DNA of 64,000 bases, taken from the NCBI RefSeq assembly GCF_029625295.1, contig NZ_CP121112.1, positions 558,001 to 622,000 on the forward strand. The letters are read 5' to 3'. Each line of letters starts with the position of its first letter. The first letter of the stretch is position 1. Under the pieces are notes generated by a model. That model ran no database searches. It was not told the DNA's origin and saw nothing but the letters and a program-made list of their open reading frames with translations. The stretch comes from Flavobacterium gyeonganense (GTDB taxonomy: Bacteria > Bacteroidota > Bacteroidia > Flavobacteriales > Flavobacteriaceae). The position numbers and the translations under genes are program-made. Positions 56,928 through 63,700 of this stretch are shown here, one piece after another.

Positions 56928-57473
56928 TTAATTATGCAGACACCAGTGCATAACTTTAGCAATGTTTTTGGCATCGTCAATTCCGCGGTGATGTGTTCCT
57001 TCAAGCGGAATATTCAACAGATGCAAAGCACCGTTCATTCCGGTTGGTTTTTGCAAACCGAATTTTTCAGCAAAACAGGTTTTGACATTAATATGCTCCT
57101 CGCCCATTGGATAAGAAATTCCAAACAATCTACATTGTTTTTTAAGCATATTCAGATCGTACTGACCGTAACTTGCCCAAGTGTATAAATCGGGTTGGTA
57201 TTCATCTGTCAATTGATTAATCGCTTCTTCAAAACTTACTCCGTTTTTGTCAAGTAAATCCTGAGTAATAGTTGTAAGTTCTGTACAAAACGGACTCACT
57301 GTTGAACGCTGCGGTTTTATTAAAATACCTTTGTTTTTGGTAATTTCACCTGTTTGCGCATCTAAGACTGCTAATCCAATCTCAATAATTTCATTTTGCT
57401 GCCCTTTCGGGACCTCGCCCTGCCAGCATGTGGCTTCTAAATCGATAATAATAATTTTATCTGTAGTTTTCAT
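56928..57473 (-). CDS. DEDDh 3'-5' exonuclease (ERI1/KapD-like)
   Basis: Exonuclease of 181 residues. Exo I is IIIIDLEATCWQ (metal-binding Asp and Glu), Exo II is YTWASYGQYDLNMLKKQC, and Exo III is GTHHRGIDDAKNIAKVMHWC with the DEDDh His and Asp. EIIEIGLAVLDAQTGEI and the LT-Thr region ELTTITQDLLDKNGVSFEEA match the ERI1/3'hExo branch, which trims structured RNA 3' ends. It lies 61 bases after the slipin gene and behind a hairpin in the same strand, so it may be co-expressed by read-through with the tRNA-like array and slipin. Confidence 0.9.
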   Translation of the reverse strand: MKTTDKIIIIDLEATCWQGEVPKGQQNEIIEIGLAVLDAQTGEITKNKGILIKPQRSTVSPFCTELTTITQDLLDKNGVSFEEAINQLTDEYQPDLYTWASYGQYDLNMLKKQCRLFGISYPMGEEHINVKTCFAEKFGLQKPTGMNGALHLLNIPLEGTHHRGIDDAKNIAKVMHWCLHN

Positions 57474-57509
57474 TTTGCTTAAATTTTAATAATTATTTAA
57501 AAAAAACCA

Positions 57510-57526
57510 CCAGTCTTTTAAACTGG
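57510..57526 (-). terminator. Hairpin between slipin and exonuclease
   Basis: CCAGT/ACTGG stem with a 7-base loop and an A run at 57499-57506 (T run on the minus strand). It may stop or reduce transcription into the exonuclease gene. Confidence 0.6.
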
Positions 57527-57534
57527 CAATTTTC

Positions 57535-58632
57535 TCATTTAACGAAAATCTCTTTCAACTGACCGATGACGTTTCCGCTTCCTGAAATCGTGATTTCCCC
57601 AATTTTATCAGCGATTTTTTCTACATACTCCATCTCTTTCAATTTCCATAACATTTCGTTTTCCTCCATCAATTTTGCGGTGTTCAGTAAACTTCTTGTC
57701 GAAGCTGTCTCTTCTCTTCTCATAATCGTGTTTGCCTGCGCTTTTTTCTCGGCAATCAAAACCTGATTCATGATTTCTTTCATATCTCCCGGAAGAATAA
57801 CATCCCTTATACCGGCATCAGAAATAAACAAACCAAGTTCATTTACTTTAGAATTGACATCTGTCACAATATCATGGGCAATAGTATCTTTTTTGCTCAA
57901 TAATTCGTCAAGCGTTAATCCGCCAACAAAAGCTCTTAAAGCCAATTGCATTAAAACATACAACTGTTTTTCAAAATCTTTGTTTTCAATCAAAGCTTTC
58001 AAAATATCCACAACCTGATATCTTACAAAGAAATTGATTCTCAAACCTGCTTTATCTTTGGTCAACAATTCCTGACCTGAAATCTCTACTTGTTGCTGTC
58101 TCATATCAATTGTTTTTACATCAATTGTAATAGCATTATTCCAAAAATAATGTGTTCCTGATTTTAGCTCGGTTGTAAAAGTTCCGTTTACGAATAGCAA
58201 AGCTTTATCATTGCTTGCCACCATAAATTTTCTCACGAATGGTCTTAATTTTACAGTTTCCAAAAGATTTACAGCGATATTTTCAGTAATATAAATTTTA
58301 GATAAATCTACTTTTCTGAATTCATATTTTACAATTCCTCTCCAGAACGCATATCGTCCGGCAGTTAAAACTTCTTTGAAATTTCCGTTTACAAATTGCA
58401 GTACAATTTCATTATCAGCTACCTCAACGATTTCTAACATGGCAGATAACACTTCGTTTTCCAATAAAACATTCAATTCAAAAGATGCCTGAAATGGAAA
58501 ATTCATTTCGTGAATCGTTACATTTTTATCACCAATAATCCAGTGCTTTCCTTCCCTTAATACTTTTGTTAATTTTCTGTTTTCAAACACCAATCCTACT
58601 TGGTATGACTCGATTTTAATTCTATTAATCAT
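57535..58632 (-). CDS. Slipin/SPFH (Band-7) protein without transmembrane helix
   Basis: SPFH-superfamily protein of 365 residues. The SPFH core lies about 120-300 (KDKAGLRINFFVRYQVVDI, LYVLMQLALRAFVGGLTLDELLSKKDTI, LGLFISDAGIRDVILPGDMKEIMNQVLIAEKKAQANTIMRREETASTRSLLNTAKLMEENEMLWKLK), the last part a helical tail. Unlike stomatins it has no N-terminal membrane segment. Instead residues 1-165 carry three copies of an FxNxxFxxxLxxGxxxFW pattern (KLTKVLREGKHW, FKEVLTAGRYAFW, FTTELKSGTHYFW), so a cytosolic ring or scaffold is likely. It lies directly downstream of the tRNA-like RNA array and upstream of an ERI1-like exonuclease. Confidence 0.9.
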   Translation of the reverse strand: MINRIKIESYQVGLVFENRKLTKVLREGKHWIIGDKNVTIHEMNFPFQASFELNVLLENEVLSAMLEIVEVADNEIVLQFVNGNFKEVLTAGRYAFWRGIVKYEFRKVDLSKIYITENIAVNLLETVKLRPFVRKFMVASNDKALLFVNGTFTTELKSGTHYFWNNAITIDVKTIDMRQQQVEISGQELLTKDKAGLRINFFVRYQVVDILKALIENKDFEKQLYVLMQLALRAFVGGLTLDELLSKKDTIAHDIVTDVNSKVNELGLFISDAGIRDVILPGDMKEIMNQVLIAEKKAQANTIMRREETASTRSLLNTAKLMEENEMLWKLKEMEYVEKIADKIGEITISGSGNVIGQLKEIFVK

Positions 58633-59010
58633 AGTTTTTATTTTATTTCAGGTTTTCTTTGTTTCATGTTTCAGGTTCTGAAACCGATGAAATCCTTATT
58701 TTACTTCTAACTTTTTACTTCTAACTTTTAACTTTAATAAAAAAAACTTCCTTGCCTTTCTCCTCCTGGAAAAACGGACGAATAGTTTGTTTAAGATTTC
58801 TCAAATTGTTTACGGCTATTTCCTGCAGAAGCAAATTCTAAAAATCTTCTAACAATCAAGCCGAAAAGAAAACGAGCATTTCATAATACATTTCTATCCG
58901 CACTGGTTTCATCGTGAGTGTGAATTTTCAGATCTTAAAATCTTCAGTTCACTGACAAAGACAAATCAGTCTTTTCTGGTCATCTTTTTAAGAGTGATGT
59001 TCTCTGAAAC
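58633..59010 (-). ncRNA. Leader region between permuted tRNA-like RNA and slipin
   Basis: About 380 bases with no ORF of note. On the minus strand it holds a series of hairpins: GTTTCAG/CTGAAAC at 58668-58684 just upstream of the slipin start, AAAGAC/GTCTTT near 58955-58972, TCAG/CTGA near 58942-58953 and others. A probable structured 5' leader or processed spacer of the RNA array. Confidence 0.4.
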
Positions 59011-59080
59011 ACAGATTTTCAGTCTGTTGACTTACCACTTCGTCCAATCAACCCATAGTTGATGCAGGATTCGAACCTGC
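59011..59080 (-). ncRNA. Circularly permuted tRNA-like RNA with Phe-type (GAA) anticodon
   Basis: On the minus strand, 5' to 3': T-arm (59064-59080, GCAGG TTCGAAT CCTGC), then acceptor 3' strand ATCAAC, 5-base loop TATGG, acceptor 5' strand GTTGAT, U8 dinucleotide TG, D-arm (GAC-10 nt loop with GG-GTC), A26, and anticodon arm ACAGA CTGAAAA TCTGT with anticodon GAA. All joints have exact tRNA spacing: T-stem abuts the acceptor, two bases separate acceptor and D-stem, one base separates D-stem and anticodon stem. The ends lie in the variable loop, so the acceptor stem is closed and cannot be charged without processing. 70 bases. Confidence 0.75.
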
Positions 59081-59091
59081 AAATTTCTATT

Positions 59092-59141
59092 GCTCTACCT
59101 GACTGAGCTATCGCATTCCTGCGAATGGGAGTCGAACCCAT
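59092..59141 (-). ncRNA. Permuted tRNA-like RNA lacking an anticodon arm
   Basis: Directly upstream on the minus strand: T-arm ATGGG TTCGACT CCCAT (59125-59141), then acceptor hairpin TCGCA-GGAA-TGCGA (GNRA-type loop), TA as positions 8-9, and a perfect D-arm GCTC-AGTCAGGTA-GAGC (59092-59108). Only 11 bases (AATAGAAATTT) separate it from the T-arm of the second unit, so no anticodon arm is present. Same permuted order as the neighbouring unit. Confidence 0.7.
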
Positions 59142-59402
59142 GACACATAGAGTTTGTCTGATGATTTTTTGGAAAACCTTCAAAACCTCCAAATCAAGCT
59201 GCATAGAAAAACATGATACGCTTTCGCGAAAAGTTCCCTACAATGGTGTTATACAGAAACACGCAACCGGACTTGTTTGATATTTTCAAGCAAAATTTTG
59301 CTGTTTTTCACTTTATAAAGAACTTATTTATTTCCTGAACAAAGATTGCTACACAACTCCGCAATTATTTTGCGTAGAAAATTAAATACTCAAAAAAAAT
59401 GT
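59142..59402 (-). ncRNA. Structured spacer in the tRNA-like array
   Basis: About 260 bases between the permuted units and the first cloverleaf, no ORF. Minus-strand hairpins seen: CGCAA-AATAA-TTGCG, the 14-base palindrome AGCAAAATTTTGCT, GTGTT-TCTGTAT-AACAC (anticodon-arm size but C at position 33) and TTTGGA...TCCAAA. Could be further degenerate tRNA-like pieces or a separate structured RNA. Confidence 0.45.
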
Positions 59403-59474
59403 ACAGGAAGATAGACTCGAACTCTCAAAAAACAGATTCTAAATCTGCCGCGTTTACCATTTCGCCATTCCTGC
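59403..59474 (-). tRNA. Atypical tRNA-like RNA, anticodon UAG (Leu-type)
   Basis: Full cloverleaf of 72 bases: acceptor GCAGGAA/TTCCTGT (one G-U), D-stem GCG/CGC with a GG loop, anticodon arm GCAGA TTTAGAA TCTGT, variable loop TTTTT and T-arm GAGAG TTCGAGT CTATC with one mismatch. The anticodon UAG is a leucine one, but the long class II arm of tRNA-Leu is missing. Not a normal translational tRNA. Confidence 0.7.
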
Positions 59475-59509
59475 ATTTATTAATCCTCAGTATTTAAAAC
59501 TGAAATTGT

Positions 59510-59592
59510 GGAAATAGTAGGATTCGAACCTACTCAGTCAAAAGACAGCGGTGTTACAGACCGACCTAACTCTCCAGCTTTAGCGTATTTCC
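59510..59592 (-). tRNA. Atypical tRNA-like RNA, anticodon GUA (Tyr-type)
   Basis: Cloverleaf of 83 bases: acceptor GGAAATA/TATTTCC perfect, D-stem CTAA/TTAG with a GG loop, anticodon arm TCGGT CTGTAAC ACCGC (end pair T-C), a long variable arm with a GTC/GAC stem as in class II tRNA-Tyr, and T-arm GTAGG TTCGAAT CCTAC perfect. Position 8 is C instead of U. Discriminator A. Confidence 0.75.
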
Positions 59593-59599
59593 ATTTTGT

Positions 59600-59670
59600 C
59601 TGGGAAGCAGGATTCGAACCTGCGACCTCCCGCGTCCAAGGCGGGTAAACAACCACCGTTATCTTCCCAG
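59600..59670 (-). tRNA. Atypical tRNA-like RNA, anticodon UGG (Pro-type)
   Basis: Cloverleaf of 71 bases: acceptor CTGGGAA/TTCCCAG, anticodon arm CCCGC CTTGGAC GCGGG and T-arm GCAGG TTCGAAT CCTGC are perfect. The D-arm is weak (three A-U pairs, loop CGGTGGTTGT) and position 8 is G. Discriminator A. Confidence 0.75.
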
Positions 59671-59676
59671 TTTTAG

Positions 59677-59748
59677 GGTGTCTTCGGGAATCGAACCCTG
59701 TTCTTCGGATCCACAGACCGACGTTTTACCAAATAAACTAAAAACACC
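59677..59748 (-). tRNA. Atypical tRNA-like RNA, anticodon GUG (His-type)
   Basis: Cloverleaf of 72 bases with acceptor GGTGTTT/AGACACC, D-stem GTTT/AAAC, anticodon arm TCGGT CTGTGGA TCCGA (closing T-T mismatch) and a T-arm with only three GGG/CCC pairs. Discriminator C; by shifting one base the first G can act as G-1 opposite C73, as in tRNA-His. Different throughout from the canonical tRNA-His at 10910-10984. Confidence 0.72.
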
Positions 59749-59796
59749 ATTTTAAGTTTCTTAGGACCTAAGTCCCTCAGAAGTTTTAAAATAAGC

Positions 59797-59868
59797 GGCC
59801 CATACGGGAGTCGAACCCGTTTCTCCCGAGAGACAGTCGGGAAGGTTAGCCAGTAACCCCAATGAGCC
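59797..59868 (-). tRNA. Atypical tRNA-like RNA, anticodon GUC (Asp-type)
   Basis: Cloverleaf of 72 bases: acceptor GGCTCAT/ATGGGCC, D-stem GGGT/ACCT, anticodon arm CCCGA CTGTCTC TCGGG and T-arm ACGGG TTCGACT CCCGT. Position 37 is U where purine is nearly universal, and position 26 is U. Discriminator G as in tRNA-Asp. Confidence 0.75.
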
Positions 59869-59893
59869 AGTTCTTTCTAGAGAACATTTCTTT

Positions 59894-59965
59894 GATTTTG
59901 GAAGGGATCGAACCTACAGCCTATTGGGTAATATCCAATTGCTCTGCCAATTGAGCGACAAAATC
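59894..59965 (-). tRNA. Atypical tRNA-like RNA, anticodon AUU (Asn box)
   Basis: Cloverleaf of 72 bases: perfect acceptor GATTTTG/CAAAATC, D-arm GCTC-AATTGGCA-GAGC, anticodon arm ATTGG ATATTAC CCAAT, variable AGGCT and a T-arm with one T-T mismatch (GTAGG/CCTTC). Anticodon AUU would read the Asn codon AAU, but normal tRNA-Asn has GUU. First element of the array in transcription order. Confidence 0.72.
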
Positions 59966-59982
59966 ATTTTATTTTTGAACAT

Positions 59983-60010
59983 AAAAAAAGCACCCGGTTA
60001 AAGGTGCTTC
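59983..60010 (-). terminator. Terminator upstream of the tRNA-like array
   Basis: On the minus strand AAGCACC pairs with GGTGCTT and is followed by seven T. It sits 18 bases before the first tRNA-like element, so the array is either expressed by read-through or from a promoter I could not see. Confidence 0.75.
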
Positions 60011-60036
60011 ATGAGATTTAATAAGATATACGTATC

Positions 60037-60132
60037 CTATTGCCTATATTCATGCACCTGTGCTGTAAAACATCCAAGATCCATTCCCGGGTTTGCCAGT
60101 TGTTTGTTATATATGTTATGTTCTAAATTCAT
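60037..60132 (-). CDS. Micro-ORF of 31 residues before the tRNA-like array
   Basis: ATG 60132 to TAG 60037. It reads MNLEHNIYNKQLANPGMDLG then CFTAQVHEYRQ, with balanced composition and no long hydrophobic stretch. A full promoter (TTG-N21-TATCTTTG) lies 66 bases upstream and a strong terminator follows at 59983-60010, so a transcript of about 200 bases is expected. It could be a real small protein or a leader peptide for the array. No family is known to me. Confidence 0.4.
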   Translation of the reverse strand: MNLEHNIYNKQLANPGMDLGCFTAQVHEYRQ

Positions 60133-60197
60133 TTTATATGTTGTATTATTTAAAATCATTTTTAAAGTCAGCAATTTTTATTGCGATTTTTCTTCGG

Positions 60198-60229
60198 CAA
60201 AGATAAAGTCGAAAAAATCAATTATCCAA
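60198..60229 (-). promoter_or_regulatory. Promoter upstream of the 31-residue micro-ORF
   Basis: TATCTTTG (60198-60205) with TTG (60227-60229) exactly 21 bases upstream on the minus strand. Confidence 0.7.
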
Positions 60230-60522
60230 ATCTTTTTTTTAAATTATTCTACTGACTACCAATTAGTTAACTAAAATTTTAAAACATAGAAATTCCTGTC
60301 CGCTTTCTTTGGCAGATTCTGTTTTGTATCAAATGACTGTCTCTCATCAGATTACTTTTCAAAATTATATTTCAATATTTAGGTTATGCATTAAACATTT
60401 CGTCTTTTATTTTTTAGTTTATTTTTAGTTAAGCGTTTATTTTTAATCCTTTTTGTGTCATACTAAGTGAAATCTAAGTACTTTTTGATTCTATTTGTCG
60501 AAATCTAAATACCGTAAAACAA

Positions 60523-60553
60523 AAAAAAGCGTCCATTTCGAGGACGCTTTTTT
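60523..60553. terminator. Terminator after the 32-residue micro-ORF
   Basis: AAAAAAGCGTCC (60523-60534) and GGACGCTTTTTT (60542-60553) arms. Confidence 0.85.
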
Positions 60554-60572
60554 GTATTTATGCTGAGTTAAA

Positions 60573-60671
60573 CTATAATTTACACTTCAATTCCATAAAA
60601 AATACTATCACGTCCAAAGTCTTAGCAGGAAGAAATCCTTCTAAATGATCGTAGTTTGGTTGAATTGACAT
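60573..60671 (-). CDS. Micro-ORF of 32 residues next to the DUF4132 gene
   Basis: ATG 60671 to TAG 60573. It reads MSIQPNYDHLEGFLPAKTLD then VIVFFMELKCKL. A full-match promoter (TTG-N21-TACATTTG, 60707-60738) lies 35 bases before the ATG and a strong terminator follows 19 bases after the stop. That framing makes a real small gene more likely than chance. The C-terminal half is hydrophobic/amphipathic. Function unknown; it may also be the start of a decayed longer gene. Confidence 0.5.
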   Translation of the reverse strand: MSIQPNYDHLEGFLPAKTLDVIVFFMELKCKL

Positions 60672-60706
60672 GATACTATGTTTGATTAATTGTTATATTT
60701 CGAGTA

Positions 60707-60738
60707 CAAATGTAGTCTTTTGCATCTTAATTTAACAA
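60707..60738 (-). promoter_or_regulatory. Promoter upstream of the 32-residue micro-ORF
   Basis: TACATTTG (60707-60714) with TTG (60736-60738) exactly 21 bases upstream on the minus strand. Confidence 0.75.
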
Positions 60739-60792
60739 TTCTTTGTGAAATTTTAAAAATCCTACATCTGAAACGTTTTTTGGTCCCTGAAT

Positions 60793-63700
60793 TTAAGCAT
60801 ACGTTTTATCAATTTGCGTCAAAATTGTCGGATCCTGTATTTCATTATCTTTCGCCAGGAGCAAAACTTTAGACATTACCTCAGCAGATTTCGGATCTTC
60901 GTCGGCAAACGGAAGAAACAAACGTCCTCTGTGCTGTGATTGAACCGGAAGAATCGATAAGTATTTCCCGGGTATTTGATGTACAACGGCACTTCCTAAA
61001 TGAACACTATAGCTGGCCAGTTCTCCTTTTATCAGCGCATGCTTTTCTTTGATTTCCACATTCTTAATTTTAAACAAACGTAAAGTCTCTCTAAGCAGCA
61101 CCGCTCTCATTTCTATTGACGAATGACTTGCTTCAGGATCAACGCCTCCAACATGGGCAACACTTACCACCAAATCAATATCGCGCATCACCTCTGAGAA
61201 AATCCTCGGATTAATATCTTCAAAAGCAATATTTTTATAATCTTTTAAAGAATGGAATTCGATAGTTTCTAAAGTCGGACTTTCTACATCTGCTGGCGAA
61301 AACCAATCTGCCATTGCATATATTTTTACCTGATAGCCTTCTTTATGAAAAACTTTCTGCAATCCTTCTTCATAATCTACTTTCCAGCCTCTGTTTTTCA
61401 GTAAAGCCAACGTTTGTTTCGGATGTACCTGATGTCCGGCATAACGTCTTGAGATGGCTTTTTCACTTAGTTCATCTGCAGTCGGAATGTATAATTCCCT
61501 AAAGACTTGTTTAAAAGGCTGCTGCAGTTTATTATCAAAACAATACGACTGAAAATCTACCCAAACATTATTTTTATGCAAATCAAAACAATGTGCAATC
61601 CTGAAAGTCTGTTTTTCATTTAAATGCAAAACTTCACCCAAAGCCGAAATCAGGTTGCCATCAACATAAAAACCGATTTGATTATCGTTCGAAATAAAAA
61701 CTAACTTCTCCAGATGTTTCGAAATAATCGGATGTTCAAAAAGGTTCTGCATTTCTGCGAATAAAAATTCGTCTCCACGAATCATACTTTCTTCCAAACC
61801 TTTTCGTGATCTTGTCCATTGTTCCCGCATTGTTTTTCTATAGTCTAATAATTCAAGAATAGCTTTTTCTTTTTTGATTTTCGCCGGAATTGCTTTTACT
61901 TCTTTATCCGTTTTTAAATTCAAAACCGATAAATCTGCTTTTCCTTCTCTTGAAATTACCAGACTTACTCTTGTATCGTCTATCGTAACCTGCGTTTCTT
62001 TTGATAAAATATTCTGAACCTGTTTGGTTTCCATTGCCCAGGTCAAACGCACCGGATCCGGATAACCGGCATTTCTTGCCAGATTTTCCAGTGCCACCCG
62101 TATTGCAAGTGCTTCGCTAGTTTGTTTCATCGAGCCAAACTCCCTGCTTTCTTTTTTAAACTGCTGCAAATATTCGTAGCGCGATAATATGTCTTTTTCA
62201 GGACTTGTTTTACTCAACGGTACCAATCCGTAAACCCTTAGGTAATCCTGATCTCTTTTGTCTTTTACTTTTGCGGTAACTTCCCTGATTTTCAAATCCC
62301 CGGTAATTGTACTTGCGTACAATCTTGCCCTGCGGTGTCCGTTACCGTCAGTTACATATTTTGCGGCTTCATAAAGCATTTCCCATTTTGCTTTTCCTAA
62401 TTTTTTGTAAGCCGATGTAAACCAGTCTTTATCTACCGCACCGTCTTTAAAATCCTGAAGATCAATTGCTGAAAATCTCGCCACTTCACTTTCTAATTCT
62501 GCATTTACATCGCCATAAGCAGCGGTCTTAGTATGCGCGTGCAGCCACCAGATTCCTTCGTCAAGTCCGTTCCAGTCCAGATAATTGCTGATAAATTTCT
62601 GCCATTGCGGAGCATAAATGGCAGCCTGAATAAGTCTTTCTTCTGAGATTTTGGCTTTTTTGATTGATTCATTAAAAAGTTCCTGCGTATCTGATTCCAG
62701 CGGGAAACATCTTTTTAATAAATAACTAAATAGCTTTTGTTTGGTCAAATCGGTGTAACTCCACGAATAAATATATCCTTTGTATAAACTTGCTTTGCCA
62801 AGTGCGATCAACATTTCGACCAGGCGATTGATGCCGTAAATCTTTTGGAAACTCTGCACCAAATGCGTAACCGAAGTATTCGAATCGCCTCTTTTAACCT
62901 CAACATCCAAAAATGTTTCGCGGATTTTATCAATCATCGGAATCAAAAACGGAAACTTCATCAATAATTCTTCACTTCTAATATGCCTGTAATGCTTTTT
63001 GTTTTCACTGGTTAATGTAGAAATCCTGTCACTTTCCAGAATTCCTTCATAAAGTTCTCCTTCAGTAATTGCATTTTGCTCAAAAGCAGCGCAGTACAAA
63101 TACATTGGAGGTTTGTTGTACGGAATATTACGTTCCAGTCCGTTTAATTGTCTCCATCGGTACAGGTTCCAGACTTTTATGTTTTGTTCTTTGGTTAAGT
63201 TTTCGACATTTATTTTATTCAGATAAATATCAAAAAAAATCTGATTCTGCCAGCCGTTTCCGTTATCATTATTATAATAATACTCGTCTTTTCCGGGTTT
63301 GTATTCAAATTCCAGAATCGATTTTGGCAAATCGGCATACAAAGTACTGCAGGCATCGATTAAGAAATCGGTCTCTTCTTTAAACGAATATTTAAGCTGT
63401 AGGGCATTCAGAATCTGCAGAATTGCATTGTCCCAATCGTACCCTCTTTTATTTTGGTGCGGCAGTAATTCTTTATAATAAAAAACATGTTTCTCCAGAA
63501 AATCACGAAAAATCTTTCTGTCACAATTGCTGATAAGCGTCATTAAAAACAAATCTCTTTCTGCCAATCCTGAATTTTCAAACCATCCCGACCAGACTTC
63601 GTACAACGGATAATTGGTCGCTGCAATTTCCGGATTTTTTTCATCCTTAAGGTATCTGAGCCTGTTAAAAGCATTTCCAAGTAAAACCGTAGATTTACTA

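Larger units (their letters stand above)
60133..60572. other. Intergenic region between the two micro-ORFs
   Basis: About 440 AT-rich bases holding the promoter at 60198-60229 and the terminator at 60523-60553. Between them is an imperfect direct repeat GAAATCTAAGTAC / GAAATCTAAATAC near 60468 and 60500. No further gene seen. Confidence 0.5.

Noticed and set aside
59019..59204. Open frame of 61 codons over the permuted tRNA-like units
   Set aside because: It runs through T-arms, D-arms and acceptor hairpins; the RNA structure explains this sequence better than a protein.
59403..59965. CRISPR-like array
   Set aside because: The regularly spaced GGTTCGAATCC-type words are T-arms of tRNA-like RNAs, with different flanking sequences and no true repeats or cas genes.
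59403..59965. Ordinary housekeeping tRNA operon
   Set aside because: Isotypes show features foreign to canonical tRNAs (AUU anticodon, U37, Leu-type without long arm, mismatched T-stems), and a canonical tRNA-His gene exists at 10910-10984.
60011..60274. Plus-strand open frame of 87 codons upstream of the array
   Set aside because: It has no promoter or plausible start region, starts inside the terminator area and is antisense to the micro-ORF and its promoter.
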